In this document: positions 8,258 to 16,375 of the stretch, in pieces
Layout of the letters: each line of letters starts with the position of its first letter
Numbering within the stretch: position 1 is the first letter of the stretch
Origin: Phaeocystidibacter luteus
GTDB taxonomy: Bacteria > Bacteroidota > Bacteroidia > Flavobacteriales > Schleiferiaceae
Direction: 5' to 3'
Assembly (NCBI RefSeq): GCF_008933115.1
Contig: NZ_WBVO01000002.1
Span: forward strand, 186,001-250,000
Length of the DNA: 64,000 nt
The notes under the pieces: generated by a model
The model's database searches: none
Seen by the model: only the letters and a program-made list of their open reading frames with translations
Told to the model about the DNA's origin: nothing
Translations under genes and position numbers: made by a program

Positions 8258-8292
8258 GAAAAAAGAAAGCCGCGCAAACGAATCACGCGGCC
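8258..8292 (-). terminator. Rho-independent terminator of the TPR gene
   Basis: Stem GCCGCG/CGCGGC (8269-8291) with the T-rich tail on the minus strand (complement of the A-rich run 8259-8268). It serves the minus-strand gene that ends at 8396, about 100 bases upstream. Confidence 0.55.
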
Positions 8293-8328
8293 ACCTTCAA
8301 AATAATCAACAAAAACTAAAACACAAAA

Positions 8329-8379
8329 ATGAAAAAACTACAAAAGCTCTTCCAGAACGAATATAATCGGTTCTGTTGA
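8329..8379 (+). CDS. Possible 16-residue peptide
   Basis: An ATG in a strongly A-rich context (ACTAAAACACAAAA before it) opens a 16-codon frame, MKKLQKLFQNEYNRFC, ending in TGA. The A-rich leader and the Lys-rich start resemble efficiently translated genes in this phylum. The very short length means chance or a gene remnant is equally possible. It sits alone in the 178-base gap between the SCO1-like and TPR genes. Confidence 0.2.
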   Translation: MKKLQKLFQNEYNRFC

Positions 8380-8395
8380 AAACTCCAAGTAGCTG

Positions 8396-9460
8396 TTACA
8401 TTTTTGATTCTATACTTCTCATATAGGAAACGAAATCCCTCAGTGTAAGGGGCGCTTCGAGTTGGACAGGCGGATAGCCTTCTTCCGTGCTATAAATCCA
8501 GTACTCGTCGTCGTTTTCCACATACTTCCACGTGCCGGCCAGTACGCCGTGTTGCGGCGTAGCAAGGAAACAAGACCACTTAGCCTTGAATACCGCATGC
8601 TCAGGTCTAACTTCAATTGTTTCGAAGAATTGTAGTCGGTAATATCCCCCAACCATATCTAAAATTGGATAGGCATTCTTTCCCAGATAGAAATTGGTAA
8701 GCTTGCCCTCTTCCTCAATCCGAGTCAGTTCCGCTCTTTGTGCATCTACTACCTCCCATTCATCTAACTCGGCGTGAATTTGAATGGCTGATAGACGAAA
8801 TTTCACCACGTCGGGCTCCATGCGAATGAGCCGATTGATTTGAACAGCCGCCTCAGCAGTGTCTTTGATTCCGTGCCACAGAATGTTGCTGTATTCTTCT
8901 CTCGCACGCACTTCATATTGCCGATCCACAAAGGCGGTTACATTGTCGCGCCAGCATTGGGCGGACTTTGCCAAAAAACCTTGTTCCGCCGGAATCTTGC
9001 ACATGGCAAAAGTGGCTACATCCTTTTCCGGAAACATTTGGTGAACTCGCTGGTAGACTGCCAAAGCAGAATCCAATCGATTGCCTCGATAGTACGCGTC
9101 ACCCAAGGCCATGAGGTAAGGAAGTCTGTTGTGATTTAGGTGCAGTGCCTCGTGATACGCTTCAGCTGCCTTATCAAACTCCTGCAATGAAAAGTGAACT
9201 TCTCCCTTCACGAAGTAATGCTGATCTCCTGCATAGCCCTTTCTTTCCGCCAACTCAAGTATATACACAGCTTCGGAATCGTGATTCAGCTTGAACGCGG
9301 CCTGTGCCACTCGGAGCATGTCCGAGCCACGCATGCGATCCACTCGGTCAACATTTGCGTAAACGCCTTCGTAGTCTTTTGCACTCCAAAGTCGCTCAAT
9401 TTGCTGAGCATGACCAAATGTGCCGAAGGTTACTAGGACGAGAAGGAGAGTTCTATTCAT
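8396..9460 (-). CDS. Secreted TPR-repeat protein
   Basis: A 354-residue protein with a cleavable signal peptide (MNRTLLLVLVTFGTFGHA) followed by tetratricopeptide-like helical pairs, for example AAQAAFKLNHDSEAVYILEL, KAAEAYHEALHLNHNRLPYL and DSALAVYQRVHQMFPEKDVA. These cover about residues 50-250; the C-terminal 100 residues (including WSCFLATPQHG) are not TPR-like. TPR arrays scaffold protein interactions, here in the periplasm. No partner is evident from neighbours. A TATATTTG box ends four bases before the ATG. Confidence 0.75.
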   Translation of the reverse strand: MNRTLLLVLVTFGTFGHAQQIERLWSAKDYEGVYANVDRVDRMRGSDMLRVAQAAFKLNHDSEAVYILELAERKGYAGDQHYFVKGEVHFSLQEFDKAAEAYHEALHLNHNRLPYLMALGDAYYRGNRLDSALAVYQRVHQMFPEKDVATFAMCKIPAEQGFLAKSAQCWRDNVTAFVDRQYEVRAREEYSNILWHGIKDTAEAAVQINRLIRMEPDVVKFRLSAIQIHAELDEWEVVDAQRAELTRIEEEGKLTNFYLGKNAYPILDMVGGYYRLQFFETIEVRPEHAVFKAKWSCFLATPQHGVLAGTWKYVENDDEYWIYSTEEGYPPVQLEAPLTLRDFVSYMRSIESKM

Positions 9461-9464
9461 TCCA

Positions 9465-9472
9465 CAAATATA
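9465..9472 (-). promoter_or_regulatory. -7 box TATATTTG of the TPR gene, N4 from ATG
   Basis: Exact match to TAnnTTTG on the minus strand; only TGGA separates it from the ATG at 9460. Confidence 0.6.
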
Positions 9473-9507
9473 GTTTGATACAGGTTCGAGAGCCGAATTG
9501 AGCTTCG

Positions 9508-9515
9508 TACTTTAG
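9508..9515 (+). promoter_or_regulatory. -7-like box TACTTTAG of the nitrilase-family gene
   Basis: One mismatch to TAnnTTTG; it ends four bases before the ATG at 9520, the same spacing as several other genes in this window. Confidence 0.5.
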
Positions 9516-9519
9516 AAGT

Positions 9520-10296
9520 ATGAACGATTTGAAAGTTTCATTGGTACAAACAGCCTTGCATTGGGAAGATGCGAAGGCTAATCGAGCTCATTTTGATAGT
9601 TTACTTGCCTCTGTCGAGGATGTTGATATCATCTTTCTTCCAGAGATGTTTTCGACCGGCTTTTCCATGAAGCCAGAAGAGTTGGCGGAGCCTATGGGGG
9701 GACCGACGGTTTCGTGGATGATGGCACAAGCTGCCGCGAAGAGTGCTGTGATTGCGGGAAGCGTCATTATTCTTGAAGAAGGCAACTATTTCAACAGATT
9801 GATTTGGGCAGAACCCAATGGGATTGTGAAGTCTTATGATAAACGCCATCGCTTTACATATGCCGGTGAAGATGAGCATTACACCGCGGGTGCTGATAGA
9901 CCCACCTGGGAGCTAAAGGGATGGAAGGTTCGCCCACAAGTGTGTTACGATTTGAGGTTCCCCGTGTGGAGCAGAAATGACAACGACTACGATCTCATCT
10001 TTTATGTGGCAAACTGGCCAGAGCGAAGAAACTATCCGTGGAAGACCTTACTCAGAGCTCGAGCCATCGAAAATATGGCATGTGTGGTCGGCTTGAATCG
10101 CGTAGGCGAAGACGGAAATGGAGTTGCACACTCCGGCGATAGCGTTATTCTGAATGCTTTAGGAGAACCAATTGCAGAAGCTACACCGCACCAAGAGGAA
10201 GTGATTACCGCGGTCTTGAGCAAGGAAGAGTTACAGTCAACTCGCGAACGATTTCGCTTTCTCAACGATAGAGATCAATTTGACATCAAGGTATAA
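9520..10296 (+). CDS. Nitrilase-superfamily amidase (YafV/omega-amidase-like)
   Basis: A 258-residue cytoplasmic carbon-nitrogen hydrolase. The Glu-Lys-Cys triad is visible: Glu in IIFLPEMFSTGF, Lys in SYDKRHRF and Cys in VRPQVCYDLRFP. The short length and these motifs match the YafV group, known to deamidate alpha-ketoglutaramate and related omega-amides formed by transaminases. That substrate is inferred from family, not from context. It overlaps the convergent Ig-like lipoprotein gene by 11 bases at its 3' end. Confidence 0.88.
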   Translation: MNDLKVSLVQTALHWEDAKANRAHFDSLLASVEDVDIIFLPEMFSTGFSMKPEELAEPMGGPTVSWMMAQAAAKSAVIAGSVIILEEGNYFNRLIWAEPNGIVKSYDKRHRFTYAGEDEHYTAGADRPTWELKGWKVRPQVCYDLRFPVWSRNDNDYDLIFYVANWPERRNYPWKTLLRARAIENMACVVGLNRVGEDGNGVAHSGDSVILNALGEPIAEATPHQEEVITAVLSKEELQSTRERFRFLNDRDQFDIKV

Positions 10297-11872
10297 TCCA
10301 GGTTTCGTCAATTTCCCAATTCGCACGTAAGTCAATTTGCTTACCGAGGTAAATGACCTTCTCAGGTTGTGTGCCTTCGAAGTATTCTCCAGTGTCCCAG
10401 CGACCATTGCCGTTTCTGTCGTAAATAACCCTGGCGCTATACTTCTGTGGGTGGATGTCGAACAAGTCTACGTTCAACGACTCACTAAAGGACGATCGAT
10501 AGACTACTTTTCCCTTTTCATCAAATAGCTCCAGTACTCTTGTAGTTATGGAATCGGACTCCACTTTCAAATGAAAAATCGATAGCTCGTTGTCGTTTTT
10601 GAACTTAAAACTGTACCCCGTGCTGTCGTTCCATCTACCAAATAAATCTTCAATGGCTCCTGAATCGATTGACCAGGTGATTTTGTCTCCATAGTCGGCA
10701 TCTACCAGCAAGCGAATGTTTCGCGTCGCGGAAATGTAAGTGCGGTGTGTAATCGGAATAGAATCGCTCCGGAAAACCGAAATCTTCGAAGGGTCGAGGC
10801 TCAAAATAGGGGTAGTCGATTCGATAATGATGGAATCTACTGGAGAAAGGGGTGTTTTGCTGGCGAGTTTGAGATTGAATTTCGCAGAATCTTTCTCGTA
10901 GAACTTCACACGTACGGTATCTACCAGTTGAGATTCTTCATGAACTATTTGCCATTGTGCCTCTCCACCGTTCTTCCAAGTATTTGTCCATAGCACTATG
11001 GTGTCTCCATCTTCTGGATATTCAAACTTCAATGTCTCGCCTATGGTATCCAATCGAGTGTATTCGACATCTTGAGCTGGGGCAGAATAGTACACGTCTA
11101 CTTTTCCAAAGGATGCAAATTTGCCTCTGTAGAATTTAAAATCTGCCTCTGCCCGAAAGAGGGAGAAGTCCACAACCGGATCCAGTTCCGAGTCGATAGT
11201 TTCATCCACGAACGCCATGGGTTCGCTGCCGCCCGACCAAGTGTAATTGAAATCGAAATCCTGGATGGCGAAAATCTTGTACTTGCCAGGAGCAACGTTC
11301 TCGATGTCGTAATGACCTTGCTCATCGCTCAAGCCGTAATAGAGCGGCGTTTCTTTCATGAAAACAGAGTCTTCTGAATCGACTTCGTAAAGTGCAATCA
11401 TGATTCCACTTTGCGCTTTGTTTGTAAATGCATCTTGCACAGAGCCATGGACAACTTGCGAATCGAGCACAGCGCCAGTAGAAAAGACGTACTTAAAATC
11501 GGTCTGTGGATTGTTCTCTGTGATATCCTTGATGGCGTTCCCGAACGAGAAGGTATACGTCGTGTTCTCGCGAAGTGTGTCTTCGATATCCAGGCGAAGT
11601 GTCTTTCCTCTCAATGAATACTCAACCCTGTGCTTCAAGGGAGGAGAGGAGATAAACTGTGTGGTAAAGCCTTCGATCTTGACGTATTCATCAAACTCAA
11701 TTTCAATTCTTTTGGCATTGAAATTAGTTGAGCGGTTAACTGGCGTGGTTTCTACAACCGCGGGGGGTTCAACATCCTTGGCGCCTCCGTCTGGAGAGCT
11801 TTGCACAGCGCACCCCACCAAGACTAGCGCGGTGAAGGCTATGAACAGATTAATTCGAAGGAGTTGTTTCAA
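10286..11872 (-). CDS. Ig-like (Big_5/SbsA) domain lipoprotein
   Basis: A 528-residue lipoprotein with the lipobox ALVLVGC (Cys 21), then CAVQSSPDGGAKDVEPP, a sequence typical of Bacteroidota Big_5 lipoproteins. The first domain (about 35-135) is an Ig-like SbsA fold (PPAVVETTPVNRSTNF, RIEIEFDEYVKIEG, YTFSFGNAIKDITENN). A second region near 145-215 (GLSDEQGHYDIENVAPGKYK) resembles a carboxypeptidase-regulatory-like beta sandwich. The last 300 residues are beta-rich and unassigned. It is probably outer-membrane anchored; exact function is unknown. Confidence 0.85.
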   Translation of the reverse strand: MKQLLRINLFIAFTALVLVGCAVQSSPDGGAKDVEPPAVVETTPVNRSTNFNAKRIEIEFDEYVKIEGFTTQFISSPPLKHRVEYSLRGKTLRLDIEDTLRENTTYTFSFGNAIKDITENNPQTDFKYVFSTGAVLDSQVVHGSVQDAFTNKAQSGIMIALYEVDSEDSVFMKETPLYYGLSDEQGHYDIENVAPGKYKIFAIQDFDFNYTWSGGSEPMAFVDETIDSELDPVVDFSLFRAEADFKFYRGKFASFGKVDVYYSAPAQDVEYTRLDTIGETLKFEYPEDGDTIVLWTNTWKNGGEAQWQIVHEESQLVDTVRVKFYEKDSAKFNLKLASKTPLSPVDSIIIESTTPILSLDPSKISVFRSDSIPITHRTYISATRNIRLLVDADYGDKITWSIDSGAIEDLFGRWNDSTGYSFKFKNDNELSIFHLKVESDSITTRVLELFDEKGKVVYRSSFSESLNVDLFDIHPQKYSARVIYDRNGNGRWDTGEYFEGTQPEKVIYLGKQIDLRANWEIDETWIIP

Positions 11873-11934
11873 GACACATCAATTTCGGTGGCAAATTACG
11901 GGAATTGCGCGCGAACGTAGACCACAACGTTGAA

Positions 11935-12606
11935 TTATGCGGTTGCGTATCCAAGAGCAGCTATTGAGATTCGTTTCACCCCAACTCTTTTTAATTGAAT
12001 TGCGCAGGCCTCAAGGGTTGCACCGGTGGTTATGGTGTCATCTACAACGAGCACGTGTGAGGGTATTTGAGATGTGTCAATTATTTCGAAGGCATCCTCC
12101 ACATTCGACCACCTGTGCGTTCTGTCTAGCTTGGTCTGACTTGGTGTGTGTTTCGTTCGCTTGAGCAGAACTTCAGCCGAAATTCCAGCCTCAGTGGCAA
12201 TACCCTTCGCTATAGCTTCACTCTGATTGTACCCACGGAGATCGAACTTCGCAGGATGAAGAGGTACAGGAGTAACCGAAGTAAAACCCTTTTGATTGAG
12301 TTGATTGCGGATGGCTAATTGTCGACCTAGTTTGCCTGCCAATTCTACATTCCCCTCATATTTTATCTCATGTAAAGCGCTTCGAAGCGGACTTTCAGCA
12401 TGAAATGACGCTAATAAGTAGACTGCTTCGATTTCGATGCGTCCTCCGAAGATCTCATCCGCCAAGGCTGCGGGGTTGAAATCTGGGGGCCAACCCGCGA
12501 TGGAATCGATGCAAACAACGCATATGCCAGACTTGGGGTCAGAAAGTGGCTCGTTACAGAGTTTACAACGCTTGGGGAACAATAAATTTATGGTGTTTGT
12601 CAGCAC
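11935..12606 (-). CDS. ComF-family phosphoribosyltransferase-like protein
   Basis: I place the start at GTG 12606, just before LLFPKRCKLCNEPL; the open frame upstream to 12696 would overlap the divergent gene's start. The product is 223 residues. An N-terminal zinc-ribbon-like cluster (CKLCNEPL, ICVVC) is followed by a type I PRTase fold with the PRPP loop VLVVDDTITTGAT. ComF proteins are needed for DNA uptake in naturally competent bacteria; many others are called ComF only by similarity. No other competence gene is in this window. Confidence 0.85.
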   Translation of the reverse strand: MLTNTINLLFPKRCKLCNEPLSDPKSGICVVCIDSIAGWPPDFNPAALADEIFGGRIEIEAVYLLASFHAESPLRSALHEIKYEGNVELAGKLGRQLAIRNQLNQKGFTSVTPVPLHPAKFDLRGYNQSEAIAKGIATEAGISAEVLLKRTKHTPSQTKLDRTHRWSNVEDAFEIIDTSQIPSHVLVVDDTITTGATLEACAIQLKRVGVKRISIAALGYATA

Positions 12607-12684
12607 ATTCTGATAGTTTGATATATACTTAGTTGCGTAAAAAACAGTTACTTTGGTCCGACCTGAATTAAACACTTCATTACT

Positions 12685-13590
12685 ATGAGTGAGCAAGCAA
12701 CCGAAAAGAAGAAAAGCAACAAGGGGCTCGTTGCCCTTGTAATCATCCTACTATTGGTAATCGCCGGAATGGGATATCTCTTGTTTGACAAGGAAGCCAC
12801 TATCGAGGACCAAAGTACGGAGCTCGCATCCATTGAAGCCGATCTCAAGTCATCACTTGAGTCGATTTCTATGTTAGAATCGTCTAACGACAGTATGGAT
12901 GCCTATATCGTAAACCGTGAAGCATACCTCGAGGCACTTCTCGACAGTGTTCAGGATGCAAAGAATGCGACCGATGCGCAATTGGCTCGCTGGAAGAACA
13001 ATACCTATAGCTTGCGCCGCCAAGTGGCTGAACTTGAAGGTAAGGTTGACTCTATCGAGAAGGCCTATGAAGCGCTTTCAATTGAGAATGCTGAAACGAA
13101 GGTGAACCTCGCTCAGCAAATTGAGGATAACGATGACCTTCGTCAGAGCAATCAAGAATTGAGCGACGATGTGGTTGCTGGATCGCGCCTGCAACTTACA
13201 GCCATCAATGCCGGTGCGTACAAGGTGTCTAGCGGGGGCGAAGAGGATGAAACCGATCGTGCTCGTCGTGCCGAAAGAGTAAAAGGGTGCATCACTATTG
13301 GTGCCAATGCCATCGCAGAGAAAGGCGAGCGTGAGGTAATCATGCGTGTCATCACTCCAGAGAAGAAAGTGCTAACGGCTGCTCAAGATTCAACCGGACA
13401 AGGCAGCAACCAGTTTAGTGTAAACGGCAACAACTTATTCTTTACCGCAAAGAAGACCGTTTGGTACGAGAATGAGAACACCAACGTGTGCTTGACTTTC
13501 GACTTCGAAGACTTTGCCGAAGGCACATACATGGTTGAGATTTACATTGATGGAGCCCTCACGCAAGAGGCTCGCTTTGTGCTCGACTAA
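12685..13590 (+). CDS. Membrane-anchored coiled-coil protein
   Basis: A 301-residue protein: Lys-rich N-terminus, one TM helix (residues 14-33, GLVALVIILLLVIAGMGYLL), a long heptad coiled coil (about 38-165, with repeated Leu/Ile/Ser pattern and 'SIE' motifs) and a C-terminal beta domain (about 175-301) containing two Cys (KGCITIG, TNVCLTF). It resembles Bacteroidota proteins of unknown function in which a coiled coil holds a small domain away from the inner membrane. A plausible envelope spacer or sensor, but no specific role can be stated. Confidence 0.65.
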   Translation: MSEQATEKKKSNKGLVALVIILLLVIAGMGYLLFDKEATIEDQSTELASIEADLKSSLESISMLESSNDSMDAYIVNREAYLEALLDSVQDAKNATDAQLARWKNNTYSLRRQVAELEGKVDSIEKAYEALSIENAETKVNLAQQIEDNDDLRQSNQELSDDVVAGSRLQLTAINAGAYKVSSGGEEDETDRARRAERVKGCITIGANAIAEKGEREVIMRVITPEKKVLTAAQDSTGQGSNQFSVNGNNLFFTAKKTVWYENENTNVCLTFDFEDFAEGTYMVEIYIDGALTQEARFVLD

Positions 13591-13610
13591 TCGAATAAGA
13601 TTCAGAATAG

Positions 13611-13645
13611 AAACTCCGATGCAGAGATGTGTCGGAGTTTTTTGT
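13611..13645 (+). terminator. Rho-independent terminator
   Basis: AAACTCCGA (13611-13619) pairs with TCGGAGTTT (13632-13640), followed by a T-run. It ends the coiled-coil gene. Confidence 0.85.
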
Positions 13646-13753
13646 TTTAAAGCACCAGGTAATTAACAATCCATAGTTGAGTACTTCTTGAACGCGTTCC
13701 AGAATCAAATAGGGCGCTATGTACCTTCGTTATTGGGTATTAAACACCTGATA

Positions 13754-14743
13754 ATGATGAAAGCTAAAATTTGGATATCCGGTGCAGCCATTGCGCTTAC
13801 ACTTACCGGATGTGTATCGTCAAAGGTTCACCAAGAACTTCAAAGCAAGTACGACGAACTTGCAGCTGAACACGATAACCTTCTCGCAGAGAATGAAGAG
13901 TGCGATGCAAGCCTCACAGAAGCTAAAGCCATGCTGGAGCGCTGTATTGAAGATCGAGATCAACTCGTTTCAGATACAATTGCTCAGAATAGAACGGTTC
14001 GTAGGCTACGTGGCAACTACGATGACCTCAATAAGAACTACCAGTTCCTTCTAGAAAACAACAATACAATGTTGGCCGAAAACGCTCGTGAAAACCGAGA
14101 GTTGCTCGATCGTATGGAGGACCTTCAGCAACGTTTGGAAGGCAAGGAAGACAGCTTGCGCATTGAGCAGGATCGTCTCGCTGCACTAAGCGTTCAACTT
14201 CAATCCAGAGAGAAACGTGTGAACGAATTGGAGAGCGTGATTGCACGTCAAGATAGCATCGTTCAGTACGTTCAACAGAAGGTGTCTGACGCGCTTCTTG
14301 GTTTTGAAGGAAAGGGCCTTACGGTAGAAATGAAGAACGGTCAGGTCTACGTTTCACTTGAGAACCGTCTCCTCTTTGCTTCTGGTTCTTGGACCGTCGA
14401 ACAAGAGGGTAAAAACGCGCTTACGGAACTCGCTAAGGTATTAGCAGAGAATCCAGATATCAAGATTATGGTTGAAGGTCATACCGATGACGACGCTTAC
14501 CGCGGAAGTGGTCAAGTACGCGACAACTGGGATCTATCCGTTATGCGCGCTACAAGTGTTGTAAAGATTCTTCAACAGAACCAGGGTATTGATCCACAAA
14601 GAATTACAGCTGCAGGTAGAGGAGAACACCTGCCAGTGGCAGACAATGATAGCGCCGAAGGCAAGGCGAAGAACCGCCGAATTGAGGTCATTCTAACCCC
14701 AGATTTGGGTGAGCTAGTTGACCTCATTGGTTCGATGCGATAA
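13754..14743 (+). CDS. OmpA-family lipoprotein with coiled coil
   Basis: The start is ATG 13754; the earlier in-frame ATG at 13688 precedes the likely promoter box TACCTTCG (13722-13729). The 329-residue product has a lipobox ALTLTGC, a long coiled coil (about 25-185) and a C-terminal OmpA-like peptidoglycan-binding domain with MVEGHTDDDAYRGSG, WDLSVMRATSVVKIL, ITAAGRGEHLPVADN and NRRIEVILTP. The last motifs provide the Asp and Arg that bind diaminopimelate. It should tether the outer membrane to peptidoglycan through an extended stalk. Confidence 0.92.
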   Translation: MMKAKIWISGAAIALTLTGCVSSKVHQELQSKYDELAAEHDNLLAENEECDASLTEAKAMLERCIEDRDQLVSDTIAQNRTVRRLRGNYDDLNKNYQFLLENNNTMLAENARENRELLDRMEDLQQRLEGKEDSLRIEQDRLAALSVQLQSREKRVNELESVIARQDSIVQYVQQKVSDALLGFEGKGLTVEMKNGQVYVSLENRLLFASGSWTVEQEGKNALTELAKVLAENPDIKIMVEGHTDDDAYRGSGQVRDNWDLSVMRATSVVKILQQNQGIDPQRITAAGRGEHLPVADNDSAEGKAKNRRIEVILTPDLGELVDLIGSMR

Positions 14744-14765
14744 TTCCTGATTTACTTTGTCTGAG

Positions 14766-14803
14766 GTCCCGTTGGCATTTTGTCAGCGGGACTTTTTATT
14801 TTT
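14766..14803 (+). terminator. Terminator whose T-run overlaps the next promoter box
   Basis: GTCCC (14766-14770) pairs with GGGAC (14788-14792), with further inner pairs, and is followed by TTTTTATTTTT. The T-run is part of the -7 box of the next gene. Confidence 0.7.
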
Positions 14804-14804
14804 G
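14797..14804 (+). promoter_or_regulatory. -7 box TATTTTTG, N4 from ATG
   Basis: Exact TAnnTTTG match, four bases before ATG 14809, inside the T-tract of the preceding terminator. Confidence 0.55.
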
Positions 14805-14808
14805 GGGT

Positions 14809-15306
14809 ATGCGCACACTTTTTACCACACTCTTTGTCCTTATTCTTTCAACATTTGCATCAGCTCAGTTCGTGCTTGGTGAGATCAATGAAGATTGGTT
14901 CGAAAGCCCTTATCAAAGCGGAGGACTTTTTGCCTATTTGGATAGTACGCTGGAAGGACATGGTGGATTGAAAGTACTTCAGCGCAGAGAGTATACCGTG
15001 GATCGAGGAGAATCGCCATGTATTATCGGGAAGTCTTACGCCGGTGGCATTTATGTGAAGGAAGACCAGGGATGCGTTGAAGAGTCTGGTTCCAACACCT
15101 GGGTTTATCTCCCATCTGAAACAGATATCGATGAACTGAAGGCCTGGGTGGAAGCCTGGAATAAGCTGTACGTTGGCGAAGAGCATGGCACATACTCTTG
15201 GCGAGGGGATAATTTTGGTCCGCCAGATGGTGAAGCTGGTTGTTATTATTCCATCCAGAAAGATCAGTACGGCCGGATTGTTCTTGAGCTTTACTGCGGT
15301 TGTTAG
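14809..15306 (+). CDS. Secreted cysteine-containing protein of unknown function
   Basis: A 165-residue protein with a clear signal peptide (MRTLFTTLFVLILSTFASAQ). The mature domain has five Cys (SPCIIG, QGCVEE, AGCYYS and the terminal YCGC), Trp-rich segments (AWVEAWNKL, YSWRGDNFG) and a final GRIVLELYCGC. I recognise no family. Disulphide bonds and export to the periplasm or beyond are likely. Its stop overlaps the convergent beta-barrel gene by four bases. Confidence 0.55.
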   Translation: MRTLFTTLFVLILSTFASAQFVLGEINEDWFESPYQSGGLFAYLDSTLEGHGGLKVLQRREYTVDRGESPCIIGKSYAGGIYVKEDQGCVEESGSNTWVYLPSETDIDELKAWVEAWNKLYVGEEHGTYSWRGDNFGPPDGEAGCYYSIQKDQYGRIVLELYCGC

Positions 15307-16298
15307 AATCTATAGGCCAAGCCTGTGTGAAAGCCAAGTTTCATGAGGACTCCTGCTTCAACATGAATACCGAAATTGTCGCTTACCCAGTATCTGATTC
15401 CTCCCTGTAGGCTAGGGGCATAACGTGAATAACCTTTCTCTGGGAAGGTGTATAGCCCTAGACCGAAACCTATGAATGGGTCCCAAGAAGAAAGTGGGTG
15501 CCAAGCTTGTACTGGTCTGGCGTCAAATCTTAACATATATCCGTTCACTGGGGTGTTTGAGAAAGTGGTTATCCCCGTGTTCAGATCCGTGAATACAGAT
15601 CCTGTCTTCGTTCGGAAATATTCGAAGCCCAGTGAGAACCATTCGTAATGTTTAAAGGATGCTTCTACCCTTCCAGAATAGGCGTTGTATTGATCATCAT
15701 TACCTATACTCGCGGTTACCCAGATTCTCGTTTTACGGCCAGCTTCAACTTCTGGAGTGTGAATCCGTTTTTTTGATCTAGGTAGATGAATTCCTAGTCC
15801 GAGGTTGAATTCATAGATGTAGGAGTCGTATCGTGTTCCGTAACGTTGGAATACCCCGCTTGATTCGAAAACTGTTTTTGCATTCGCAAAGGCTGTGAAG
15901 ATTCCGAAATTGTACTGATAGCCAAGTCCAAGTCCAGCACCTACCCCATGGTATTGGTTTTTCCCATAACTGATGATGGGTTCAAAGTAGAAACCGCGAC
16001 CAAAACCCGACTCGCTTCTAAGGTCATTGAAGAAGTAGGGGAAGCTCACTTGAACATAGGGAATGAAGTATCCCGGTTCGCCATCTCCAAAAGTAACCTT
16101 GTAATCCAGCTTTTCTGTCAACCTACCTTGAACATGAAAATTCACAAAATTGATGGGGTATACAATTGAATTGGGTAAGCGGTAATCTTCAAGATTAGAA
16201 AAACCATCTGTCGATACAGAGTATCCAAAAAAGGATTGTGCAGTGGAACTAAACGAGAGTGTTATTCCCAGTAGAATGGGGAGCGTCCATTTGGTCAT
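15303..16298 (-). CDS. Outer-membrane beta-barrel protein
   Basis: A 331-residue protein with a signal peptide (MTKWTLPILLGITLSFSSTAQS) and alternating amphipathic strands rich in Tyr, Phe and Gly (GAGLGLGYQYNFGIFTAFA, FSLGFEYFRTKTG, VSDNFGIHVEAGVLMKLG), ending in an aromatic residue (GLAYRF), the usual C-terminal signal for barrel assembly. The strand content fits an 8- to 12-stranded barrel. The transported substrate or role cannot be read from sequence. Confidence 0.75.
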   Translation of the reverse strand: MTKWTLPILLGITLSFSSTAQSFFGYSVSTDGFSNLEDYRLPNSIVYPINFVNFHVQGRLTEKLDYKVTFGDGEPGYFIPYVQVSFPYFFNDLRSESGFGRGFYFEPIISYGKNQYHGVGAGLGLGYQYNFGIFTAFANAKTVFESSGVFQRYGTRYDSYIYEFNLGLGIHLPRSKKRIHTPEVEAGRKTRIWVTASIGNDDQYNAYSGRVEASFKHYEWFSLGFEYFRTKTGSVFTDLNTGITTFSNTPVNGYMLRFDARPVQAWHPLSSWDPFIGFGLGLYTFPEKGYSRYAPSLQGGIRYWVSDNFGIHVEAGVLMKLGFHTGLAYRF

Positions 16299-16324
16299 GA
16301 GTGAGAGTTTTGCCTCTCAAAGAA

Positions 16325-16355
16325 ACAAAAAAACCCCGCCATTTCTGACGGGGTT
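16325..16355 (-). terminator. Terminator of the glmS operon
   Basis: AACCCCG/CGGGGTT stem (16332-16355) with the T-run on the minus strand, 20 bases after the glmS stop. Confidence 0.85.
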
Positions 16356-16375
16356 CGTGAGTCTGATTCTATTCC

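Noticed and set aside
12607-12696. Longer N-terminus for the ComF-family protein
   Set aside because: It would overlap the start of the divergent coiled-coil gene and precede the conserved LLFPKRC start; the GTG at 12606 fits better.
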